A DNA stretch of 64,000 bases from Aquila chrysaetos chrysaetos (Eukaryota > Chordata > Aves > Accipitriformes > Accipitridae): contig NC_044009.1 of NCBI RefSeq assembly GCF_900496995.4, positions 43,175,505 to 43,239,504 on the forward strand, read 5' to 3'. Position 1 is the first letter of the stretch, and each line of letters starts with the position of its first letter. Below are positions 36,101 through 48,100 of this stretch, piece after piece. The translations under genes were made by a program, and so were the position numbers. Under the pieces are notes generated by a model that was not told the DNA's origin, did no database searches, and saw only the letters and a program-made list of their open reading frames with translations.

Positions 36101-39100
36101 CGCGTACGGACAAGCTCGACTAACCTGGACGCCTGCGCATCCCTTTAGAAAGGGCACGTGCAATTCTCCCCCTGTAAAGTAACTCCCCGGGGGCCCCACC
36201 TTCTCATCGGCCTGCGTGCTAAACGCCCGCTTTGGTCCAGCCTTCTCAGGTGCTCTGTAAAGCGGACTACTGCTTAGTCTGCCTGACTTTGGACTTGGGT
36301 ATACGAGGAAGCAGTATTAGACAAATGAGAGAGACAAGAAAACGTCAGCAAGTACCACAGGGTATGAGAAAAACCAGACCACCTCTGCCTTTCCCCTTTG
36401 CCTATCGAGTCAGGCTTCCGAGGGCAAGCATTCCTTTTCTGCTCAAGACTGACAAGTTTCCAAAACGCTTTTAGTTTCTTGTAAGATCCTACAAACTTAG
36501 TTAACCTAAGCTCCACCAAAGCTCAAAGTATTGTTGCACGCTTCTTTTGACGACTTTCTCCAATTCTGCACTAGATGACAGAGACTGTCTTTCCAGATTT
36601 GATAACGTGCCAGTTAGGAAGTCCAGAGATTCTCTTTTAAGAGTAAATTGCAACGCATACGTATTTTTTTATACATCTTAATTACTACACTATTCTTCTA
36701 TGACATCTCAGGTACTGTAAATGCCACAGAAGAGCAAGGAAATGAAAATTCAAAACATTTCCAATGAAAAATGATTATGAGTACTAAATCCGATTGACAA
36801 AATAGGAAGAAACTGGATTGCAAGATATTCTTCTGGGAGGTAGCAGTGCCTTCAAATACTTCGAAACTCTGATGACTATAGCCAATGAGTACACAGCTAC
36901 CCAGCAGCTCAGGCAATTGCAGAATTAGTGGGAAGAAAAGCAGCTGTAGGAGGTCAAGTGGCTGCTCTTGAAAAGTTCCCATTTTGAAAAATGCAATTTT
37001 GGAGAACACTTCTGGAATGCTGTGACATTAATTCATTTGGAGAATGCAACTGTCAGCACTCTGTGCTCAGGGGACCGATTCATGATTTAGATCTACGCAA
37101 CGCAAATTGTTTGGAGATCCCAGAGCATTGCCAATTTATTTCCAGCTGGGATCTCATATTTTGGATTTGGGGATTTCAAATCCCAGTCTGGTGGGGATCT
37201 CGTATTTCATTTAGCCACTGCGAGAACCCTGATACTTTCTTATGTGTCATGCAAAAGCTGTAGATCAGGTATACTTGCGCTGGAAAGCAGACACATGAAC
37301 AGAATACAGACACCAGGACCTTCAAACAGATAAATGACAAACTCTGTACAGAAGACCTGAAGGTAAGCAGCAATTATCTCAACATTTCTGTTTAGTCCTA
37401 TAAGCTGTGACAAAATTTACACAACTTAATTTACACCAATTGAGTGCATCACCTCAGGGACCAAGCAAAAGATTTTGAAAGAAGACTTACAGCCTCCCTC
37501 CTTGCCTTTGCCAAAAGGTCTCTGTGCCTCACAAGTCGTCACCTCTGAGCCTTGGTTTTCCTACCAAAAACTCAAGTATAGTCCTTTCACGGGGGACAGT
37601 CAAGACTGTAATGAAACAGTGTTCTACATAACCATTCCTAATGCTCTGATGCTACGGACGTGTAAGCTGCTGTTAGCAGATTTAATTAAAGGAGCTTCTC
37701 AAGTTCCTTTTGGTAACTCCGTGCAATACCAGATCTACTGCATCACTGGCTCTGCTGACAGCTACTGCCCATACAAGCAAGGGACCTCTAAGTGCTATTT
37801 TTCACAGTTCCCAAGCAAAGGATGCCATTTGTGATATCACACCACAGATTTAACACAGAGGAAAGGAAGCTCTTCTTCACACGGCACAGACCTGACCCAC
37901 AGCGTTCAGTACCACATCGTGTTACGGAGATAAGGAGCACAGATTAAACAAAACACCTGATGACCATATGTCTACGAGTGGCTATTAAAACTACACAAAT
38001 GATTCCACACAGACCACAAGAGGGAAAGGTTTTTTCTACTCCTGCCCTTTTCCTGTGTTTTTCCTCGGCCACATCAAAGACTCCGGGCTTCAGAGACTAG
38101 TTGCCTCCTTGATAAAACTGGAGGAGAAAATCCCTCTCCCTGTATTGCCGTGAGACTGTGTCCTAGTTTCAGCTGGGATGGAGTTAACTGTCTTCCTAGT
38201 AGCTGGGACGGTGCTATGTTTTGAGTTCAGTATGTGAAGAATGTTGATAACACTGATGTTTTCAGTTGTTGCTAAGTAGTGTTTAGTCTAAAGTCAAGGA
38301 TTTTTCAGCTTCTCACGCCCAGCCAGCGAGAAAGCTGGAGGGGCACAAGAAGTTGGCACAGGACAGAGCCAGGGCAGCTGACCCAAACTGGCCAAAGGGG
38401 TATTCCAGACCATGGGACATCCCATCTAGTATAGGAACTGGGAAGGGGGAGCGGGGGGGGAAAATCGCTTCTGGGGGACTAGCTGGGTGCCGGTCGGCAG
38501 GTGGTGAGCAATTGCACTGCGCATCATTTGTACATTCCAATCCTTTCATTATTGCTGTTGTCATTTTATTAGTATTATCATTATTAGTTTCTTCTTTTCT
38601 GTTCTATTAAACTGTTCTTATCTCAACCCGCGGGTTTTGCTTCTTTTTCCCGATTTTCTCCCCCCATCCCACTGGGTGGGGGGGGAGTGAGCGAGCGGCT
38701 GCGTGGTGCTTAGTTGCTGGCTGGGGTTAAACCACGACAGACTGAAAGCAAGAAGCATTCACGGAGCGTGCCGAGGTTTCTGGACGCGAGACGCTGCCTA
38801 ACAGAAAGGGGAACTCGGCACTGGAGCGGGGCAGGGCTGCCGGCAGGGCGGGAGCGCTCTCCCCCAGGATAACAGCATCCCGCCTGAAGCGGCTGCTCGG
38901 CCTTCCCCGCACGCCGCGCTGAGCCACCCAACAGGCCACGCTCACGTGGGTTCGCCAGCCGGGGAACTCCCACAAAATTACAGCTAGCAAGCACCGAGGC
39001 GAAGGAGTCATGTTTATAACACGCAGCCGTATTAATAATCCTTTAATGACCACTGCAACGTAGCTACGCTTCTCTGAAGCCTAAGCCGAGAGAGGGAAGT

Positions 39101-42100
39101 CAGTCACCGCGGTCTCGGCATTGCGAAGCGTGCCGCGCTGGCACCCACAGCGCACCACTCTCTTCTCCGGAGCTGCGATGGCAGGACGCAGCCCGGTGGA
39201 CCTATCCGGCCATTTAATCCTCACCAGCAGGCAGCGACTGAGAGGGAGCGCAAAGGGCAGCAGCCTCACATCGGGGCAGCTCAGGGCCGTCTCCTCTAAG
39301 CAGCTCTTCTCCCAACACCAGCCGCACTCACGCAGACACTCACATATAGCTAAGAGAGCCTATTTTATAAGGGGGTTTGCCTCACTCCAGGAAAGCGGAG
39401 ATTGCCCATTTCTTTGCTTAAAGAAAAGGAGAAAAAACCACGTTCCTTTGGCAATCCAGAAAAAGGCGGGTAAATAACACCGCTGCTCGTAGATTTGCTT
39501 CTCCCCATTCCTGGAAGTAATATACTACCTCCTGCCGACACTGCGCAACACACAACACCCAGCTCAGTTGCAGAAGCTGATGTTAATGTATTAACATACG
39601 AGAAGCTGGGTCCCTAACACAGCCCAGGAGAAGAGACTCCCATGAGAGACACAAGGCAGTCTGAACAGTCCCGTGTGAATACAGAGAATACTTGGGTTAT
39701 CAGATGACGGTTCAGGTAAAGTTATCGTCAGGATGAGGAACAGAAGCGTTTGGCCAATTTGGAGATGCCGATGGGTCTGCCAGAGGTACAGGAATGAGGA
39801 GGTGGAGGAATCCCTCTGCAGAGGATTGTTAAAGGATGGTGAAAATGAGTACGTGGGAGAAGCAGCCTGGAGAAGTAGTTTAACAGAGAACAGCAGCGAC
39901 CTCCTGCAGAGCCTTAAAGGCATCAAATCCCTCAATCTCAATGCAGAAAGCACGAATGATTTGCCAAAGGCCCCAAAACTGGTCTGGCTATTACAAAGAG
40001 CACTTCATTGACAGCAGTGAAGCACAACATGTTCTGGCTGAAAATCAAGTATGTCGTTTTGCAGGGAGCGATGGTGCTCTGCCAGGGCTGGGGATGCTGC
40101 CATGCCATTGCCACATTAAGCAGCAGGCACAGTTCTGAGCAGCTCTGTGCGGTTGCCAAGACACTCCGTAATTTCACACTGCTTTTTCCTGGCATTACCA
40201 TGAAGAAAAGCCATTTAAATTAGGCAGCTCAATTGCCCACTAAACTTACAGAGCTACAGCAGCATGCAAGTGGTAATTCCCCCAGTAATTCCATTCTCCA
40301 GGCTAAACCAGGAGAGAGTTTAGCTCTGCAGTGGCTCCGATGTTAACAAAATACACAAGCTCATTCAAAACAGCCTGGGAGGTATCAAACTTTTTATCTA
40401 ATTTTGTTGTTGTTGTTGTTGTTGTTGTTAATAGAGCCAGAGGCAGTTTTCTGCTCAGAGAACAGCTGTAATCAGAAAAAAAAGCAAACATGTTGGGTGG
40501 TACATGGAACAAATGGCAAGTAAAACAAGAGGATTAATCTAGGGGAAGAAATTAAAAAATAAATAGCAGTTCTGGAAGAACTTGAGAGGTTGGACTGAAG
40601 AGGAACCACAGTGGGGCAAGACAGACCAAGCACCTCCGTGCCCGAGAGCCGTCAGAACAGAAAATACAGTCCCAGAACTTGGGTTCTTACTGCCACGAAT
40701 AGCAAAGCCAAGGGACACATTCTTATAACCACGGCAGCAGTGATGGGCCAGAGTAGGTAACACGTAGACCTGTGCAGGTGACCCTGCTTTCTGACTTAAA
40801 GGCTGATGCACAACATCTCACTTCTCTAAGTATGGAGGACATCCAGCTGGGGGACAGATTATCTCATATCATTCTAGGTTGATATAAGAGAAGGACCTCT
40901 CCACTTCACGCTGATCTTAGTGGACCACGTGTCCAGTCCAGCGTGACAACTCACACACAGGTATCAAACGGGCAGTGAGTTAAGAACCATCTACATAACC
41001 AGTGATGCAGTGTTACCATATCTGCAGGTCTAGGATAACTTGTCTTCTATTGATTTCTTTGGTGTAGGCTTTTATTCCGTTGATTCTAGGGCACTGAAAT
41101 AAAGACAAACAAGATACAACATAGTTAATATCTTTCAAGTTAAGCCCAAGTGAACAGGGCTTCTCACTTCAATCAATTTGAGTACAGAAGTATTCATTAA
41201 AGACTTTGCACAGCCGCATGTAAATTATGAGTAAACGACACAAGTTTTTCCCCTAAGGGGGTAGTGTGAACAGCCTTGGCAGTCCTCAAATACAGAGCTG
41301 GTTGCAAGTAGCCCACACTGCAAGCCTTAGGAAGCACTGACAACTCCTGTTGCAAGGGTGTAACAAAGAAATGTGGATACGTGCCCCTTTTTCTATCTCC
41401 AGTCCCATGATACTGACAGCCAGGGGAAGGGATGTGTGTGTCTCCTACATGATCTTTCCTTCACGGTGAAGATGCTCAAGTCAACATGAGGAGGGAACAA
41501 AGGAGCAGCAGTGTTGTACCAATACCATTTTGTTAAACACGCAGAGCTTTAAAGAGCTGAACATCAGACTCCCCTTGCATCTGAACTTTTCAGAAAAGAC
41601 TGAACTGCAAGTGTTGCAAAGGATTCACACTACCTTTTCACCAAAGTGGATCTTGGTAAAGGTGCATGTTTTCAGATGTACATTCTTCGCTCTGATTTTT
41701 GGTTCAAGAACTTCTTTAAACGCTTTTTCCATGATTGTCCCGAAGTACGGCCAAGCCTGTACAAGGACCTAAAGAACAGCAAAAGCAAAAACACACTGAA
41801 GATTCTTTGTATAAAATACCTTTTGTTGAGAAACAGACACACATTACACAACACCGGGCTATTAATGTCTGTCCTTTTAAAATACCTAGTCACTCACATT
41901 TGTGCTCTTAAGTCATCCTTACAGGAGGATCCATCTCAGTTCCTCAGAAAAGGAATTTGGTTTAGAAACTGAAGGGTGAATTTTCAGCACCATAGAGTCT
42001 ATTGACTGCTTCTAACCAGGGAGGCTGAGCCAGCAAAGCCCAGGGTTAAAATCTCTAAAGTACAATAGTCCCTAATTACTCTAAAGTGTCACAAAGTTCC

Positions 42101-45100
42101 CTGGAGTTAGGTTTATTTAGAGGGGAGTGAAATGAGCTTTTACATCAAAAAGAAAGTTTGCTAAAAAGAAAAACGGGATAGTTACTGGATGCTAATTTGC
42201 AAGTTCAGCTGTTTTGCTTTGAATTCCACAGAGTCCAGTTCCACTGAGAGCTTGACTATACCTGCTGGTGGGAGCACCTGCCTCAGAGCTCTCTGGGAAC
42301 CTCTCTGGTAAGAGGAGATGCCACTACTTTTGCTAAAATAGTAATAATGGATACACACATATGTATATGCACACACACATATACATACACACACGCACTT
42401 GCTTTCTTTTTTTTCTTTAAATCTCAGAATGAAGTGCTATGGTCAAATTCATCAAACCTGTATCAACCAGGCACACACTTGGCTCTCACCAAAACCTCAG
42501 TGGCAACTCTATACTTCAGCGGCTCCAAGCCTTAAGTACAGACACTGACATGATTGACCCGTATTGTAGCGACCTGATAACTTTCTCAGACTTGGCCCAC
42601 AGAGTTTGTGCTGTGATGCAGCTCAGAGCAGATGGTGTCACAAACTGGAGTTCAGAGCTCCTCACCTTGTTCAGCCACTCCACTCGTTCAACATCGGGGA
42701 AGTGAACCTGGATGCAAATTAAAATAAAGTGAGTGCCACATGCCATCTGTTTCAGTGTACTGCAACACGTGCAAAAGATGGAGCACGGAACATGTTTTAG
42801 AGTAAGTTGAGATCCCTCTGCCCTCATACATACATCCTTTATAATTTATTACCTCCTTGAAAATTGTAAAAGGCAAATAAAATAGTGAAAAATAGTAAAA
42901 GGCAAAAGAACACACATGCACTGATGTACCAGTATGCCTCTGGGCACATTTAAATGATTCAAGCAAGTGTCATATCCTGTTCGTGACGTAACGCAGCATT
43001 AGATTTCTCATCCTTCTCTTGGTCATACCTTGGGAAGCCACAAGAACCTGCTTCCCTTCAAGATCACGAGCTGTGCAGGACCTGTTTCCTGTACTGGCTC
43101 ACCTCAACCAGGACACCGCACTTTGGAAAACAAGAACCTGCTTGGGAAACTCAATTTATTGGTTGCGGCAGCATTTCTCCACCAATACCAACGTAGTGCC
43201 AATGGCTTCAGGGAAAAAAAGCACCGCAAGAGTTCAAGCTTATTAGCGTACACTATCATGTGTAACAGTCCAGTGTTTTCACCTCTCGGAGCTTTTTAAG
43301 ATGCTACGGACAAATTAAAATGAAGCGTCACTCATGCATCATGTTTTCAGGTTGGACACATCAAATGCCAACAAGAAGCGTTATGTGTCCATTACAAAAT
43401 CCCTCCAGTTCCCTGAAGTGATGACTTGTTTAATCACCATCAGGACAGTCGGATACGAGGCCACTCAAGTAACTAACTAATCTCTCAGACCTCACCAAGA
43501 AGCTGCTGAGTGAAGAGTCACCATCACCTTACTACCATCGCACATTAAAGTTTTATGGATGTGGTATTTTCAGCCAGTACTACAAGCTGGTAGCAGGTTA
43601 TCGCAGAAGGGAAGGATGGTGCAGCAGCTTCTCAGAATGGACATTCAGGCCCTGCTCAGCTCTACAAGAGCACCCGAATACAAAGGGACTCCTTCGATTA
43701 TCATCTAGCCTGATAATAGTAAGTGGATAGGACAATACATTACCTCCTTACATGAGAGCTGTGAATTACACTCTTCGGTCAAAGGCTTGCTGTTTAATTC
43801 AGCAGTTTTCAGAGAGGTGCTCAGAGATGTTCCGATGGAACGGACAGCAGCTTGCCTTTTATTCCAGCTTCACGTACGATTTCAGAGCCCATTTTCCTTG
43901 CTCAAATGATGCCTCAAATTGTCTCCAATTATCACATTAAAAAATCCAAAGTGATATTACCATATTCTTTATAAGCAATTTCTTTTGATGCTCTAAATAG
44001 CAACTATTCCATTAAATAAGACGACGCAAGTTCACTGAAATGTCAGCCTACCCAGCTCTATTTGCATGATAAAGTGAGAATACAGCACCAGAAGGGACAA
44101 TCAATACCGATAAAACTGCTGCTGACATTTTACAGTAAGGCGGATTATGTGAATCAGGGGACCTCCACTTCACCTGCCAGCCTTTCATGTTTCACCAAAA
44201 GGTCCTCCGCCGGGGCACATAAATCCCGAGCAGCCTGAAGGCAGCTGATCCCCAGCTCCAACACAAGTGCCGAGCGCCAGTGCCCCGCAGCATTTGTGCC
44301 ACAGCTCTGGATCAGTCGCAGGCAGGGCAGAGCAGGGATGGAAGTAGCATGGCGAGCTGTCCTTCAAAAGATCTTACAGTGCGGAGAGTGAGGTGACCCA
44401 AAAGGAAGGAAAGACCAAGACTCAGGGCAACAGTGAGGCCACCACATCACAATGAGAACGCGAGAGATCCACCAATGTTAAGGGGAGAAACATAGCACAA
44501 TATAAACCACTCAAACTGGCTGGGATTATTCACTAGAGCCAAAGCTGCTAGAGATGCAACCGCAAGAGGTGACCAAGAAGCAAGCTGGTGGCTAAAGAGA
44601 GCTGGAAGAGCACACAGGAACATCAGGAAACAGGCAAAACACATGAGGAGGCGGCAGCAGCTAGACCTACCTGAAGAAAAAGCAAAATTGAATTCACTAT
44701 TTGAGCCACAGACGCCCAAACCAGACAGCCCAGGGCAAACTCCAAAAGCAACTGCCATGAATCACCTGTCACTGTGTCACACCTCAGATTGCTGTGATAG
44801 GATTAGCAGCCATCTGTGGTACGTTTCCATCCCGCTTGACACCCCCTCATTCACGTGTCTGCAACACAGCTCCTACCCAGGCACTCTGTGCCTCAGTTTC
44901 CTTTCACAGACGGAAGAAATAGCACTGCTGTAGCTCAGAGGTACCAAGGAGCACCAGGAGCTCCTTGCCTAACACAACAGGGCTCTCACAGAGGCAAACA
45001 CCACAGAAACTGGCCGGCTGCATGTGCCGGGTGAAAAACGGCTTTCTGCCTATTACGAAAGGCCACCAAATTTCAGTCGGCTCCCGATACCAAAGGTCAG

Positions 45101-48100
45101 CTGCACCCAACGGCACGAGTTCAATGAGCAGTTCTGCAGAACAAGCGGAACCTGGTATCCAAGTGTCGCATCTAGATTATCTGCTGTCTAGTAAGACATC
45201 AGCTCTGAGCAAAGCCTTTCCTACCCACAGGGCATTCCTACAACGTGCATGTCCCCCTAGCAGAAGATGAGTTCTGCTCTAGTTCAGCCCAGGGACACCA
45301 CCAAGCTCTGTTCTTGACCCAAGAGCTTACTCCAAGAACTTACCGTGTCCTACTATGTTTTGGAAGAAAACCATTTGCAGTTCCATACTTTTTAACCACA
45401 TGCTCTGGACTTCAGACTCACTTCTGACCCTTGTTACTGGTGAAAGCCCTGACAGCAAGGTCTTGTCCTCGAGTTTGTCATCAGTACAGCACAGGTAAGA
45501 GAAGCCCAAAACACTTTCTACTAAGCCTAGAACCAGCCACCAAGAGCTGCCAAGGTTAACGCTGCCCCAGAATAAGACTTAATCCTGTAGCCTTGGGCAA
45601 GTCACACTATCAAAATCAGTTTTCCCTATCTACAAAAGGAGGCATACTTCTTGCCAATATTTTAGGAATGCTGCAAAAATTACTTAGCATTTGAAAAGAG
45701 CTTTGAAGATCAAAACCACTAGGTAAGGGCCAATTACTAGCAAGTAAACAAAATGTATAAGTTTCTGCATGGCTCCACCTTGCCCTGGAGCAGGCCACAC
45801 CAACAATCATAGCAATAGCAAAAACCATGTCTGACACAACAGTGCCATTCTATTCAAATACAACACAGGAATCTATCCATCAGGGGTTTTTTTTTGTTTC
45901 TTTGGCATTTTGTTGGGGTTTTTGGGTGCTGCTTTTTTTTTTTTTTTTAAGGGACAGGGTTTTTAGCTCCCCGTGCTGTGGCAAAAAAAAAAAAAAAAAA
46001 AGTCTAAACAAGCCTTTTGCATGAACAAGGAATTAACAGGCAAAGTTTTAAGAGGACTGTTCTGTAGCCAGTAATATCAATTTCTCCTGGTAAACGGAAT
46101 TTAACATCAGGAAGAAACCCAGCATACGTGGATGTTCTTACCTGCAACCTGCTAACAGCTGCAAAGGCAACACAGAGGAGTCACCACCACCCTCAGGAGC
46201 CAGAACAAAGGTCGAAGCCCAGCTACCTCTGCCCCGGGGAACTGACTGGTTTTACAAAAGTCATGCCAAAGGTTGCACAGGCTGAAGTCAGAAAATCTCA
46301 CCTCGACAAGACACAGATCTGGCTCTGCTCGACACGAGCAGATTTCCAGCCTGGTTTCCCAAGGAAGCACAGCCTGCCCACGTAAGCAGCCTAGCACAGG
46401 AATGCCTCTATTCCAAACTCACTGGCTGGTTTCAGCCAAGAAACTGGTGCTGCAAAATAACCTGCAGATTCCCTGAAACAGATGGTTGAGTAGATGAGGG
46501 AAACCCTCCCAGCATCCCCCCCGAAGGAAAGGCTGCAATATGAATGCATCTCCTAACGACTGATACCAGGACTGAGCGGAACCCGAGTCCCATTTGAAGG
46601 AGCTACTGCACTGCTCTTAGGAAGAACGGTTTTTAACCAAGTAGCGCAACCAATGATCGGTCTTAACTCTTCACTGGACGGATCCTCCTCATTTTACTAC
46701 AGGGCATGTGAGGAGACAACTATTTACCAACGCCCTAAAACACTGCCATTGCTTCACACCTCCAGAACCTTTCCTAGGATTAGAACACTGCAAATCCAAC
46801 CGATGTTCCCCCTAGCCCGAATTGTATTCCTACTCCCACCTCTGCATGTCAGGAGAGAAGAATGCAAGGGACATTTTTAGAGCTGTTTCAATCGAAGGCT
46901 CATGAATGCTGAAAGGCAAAAATTGAAAGATAAAAAAAGACGATACCACAGAGAATAAACTGAATAGAGAGCAGGCGAGAATCAGCCTCCAAGACTGGCA
47001 CAGGGGAGAAGCAGATCAAATCGAGGAAGGGGATAGAAGGAAAATTAAAACTGAGGAGTTAAAAAAACCATCAAGTGTGGCGTGGAGGCAAACAGCAATT
47101 GATGAAGAACAAAAATCACCGACATGGAAAAGGAAAGGCGGGGACGTAGCAATAGGCATAAAAGCTAAAACTAAAAGCAGGCAGTGCAGCCCCTTTATCC
47201 TTAGGTCCCACCTCCTGCCTTCCAGCACCCAGCTCCAGGAATCCACAGGTCAGGAGTGAGGCCTCTGAAGAGCCTGACTCCACGTTCCCTGTGAGCACCT
47301 GCTAGGCAGTGGGAGCCAGCGGTGGGATCCCCCGCAGGGATCTCCTGAAGGAGGCTGAGCAGCCCCAGCTCCGTCGGCCTCTCCTCACACAGCAGGGGCT
47401 CCAGCCCCTGGCCATCTCCGTGGGCTCTGCTGGAGTCTCCCTGTTTGTCAAAACCTCCCCCGTGCTTGGGGGACACAGCGCTCTCCGCGCAGCCTTGTGA
47501 ACGCCGAGTACAGGGCAATCGATAATCCCTTCCATTGACCGCCTGCCCATGCCCTAATGAAGCCTGACGCTTCCAACCACAAAACCTAAGAACGTTTGAG
47601 ACTGCGTTTGTGTGTGTCGGGGGGCAATTCTGATTTTTTCAGCGATGACTAAGAGGCTCCATTTCTCATCACCGAGATGCAGGGCACTTGAGGATAAAAC
47701 ACAACATTATTCTCGCAGCATCAGGGCAAGAGCTGACACCACCACACGCATTAATGCTCTGAGTTGTTTTAAACACTCAATAGAAACAAGCAGAAACCTC
47801 ATTCAGAGACAGACTTCTGTGCCCAGTGGGAGGGAACATGTGCAGGGAGCCGCACCAGCTCTGCTAGGAGACCCTGGCCTCGCTTCTCGAGGTGCCAACT
47901 GCCTTCGTTTCCCACAGTATTAAGGAGAGCCAAGTGCTGTAGGCTATATAAAAGAGTTTGCTGACTATAAGTGTCTCCACACAACATTCCTTACAAATGG
48001 AGCTCTTTGATATTCTCTTTCATACAAGGAAAGCGTTTCCCTACCAGTCCCTGACATGTTTTTAAATGCTAAGCAAATGACAATGAAGAAAAGAAAAACA

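Larger units (their letters stand above)
34010..41016 (-). other. ESYT3: ESYT3 intron 4 (about 7 kb)
   Basis: The second-largest intron of the gene. It carries an ERVL solo LTR (38159-38739), a (TTG)n microsatellite (40404-40429), an AT-rich segment at about 34,960-35,500 that looks like a conserved non-coding element, and otherwise unassigned sequence. Several open frames of about 100 codons occur on both strands, none with recognisable features. Confidence 0.65.

Noticed and set aside
38158-38740. Provirus body next to the ERVL LTR
   Set aside because: The sequence directly outside both LTR ends is the GACTG target duplication followed by unique DNA, so only a solo LTR is present.
42182-42394. 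Cys/Val/Tyr-rich minus-strand frame
   Set aside because: It is a translation of the CA/TA dinucleotide repeat.
47201-47550. Minus-strand frames of 82-105 codons
   Set aside because: They are explained by the degraded CR1 body fragment at 47337-47575.
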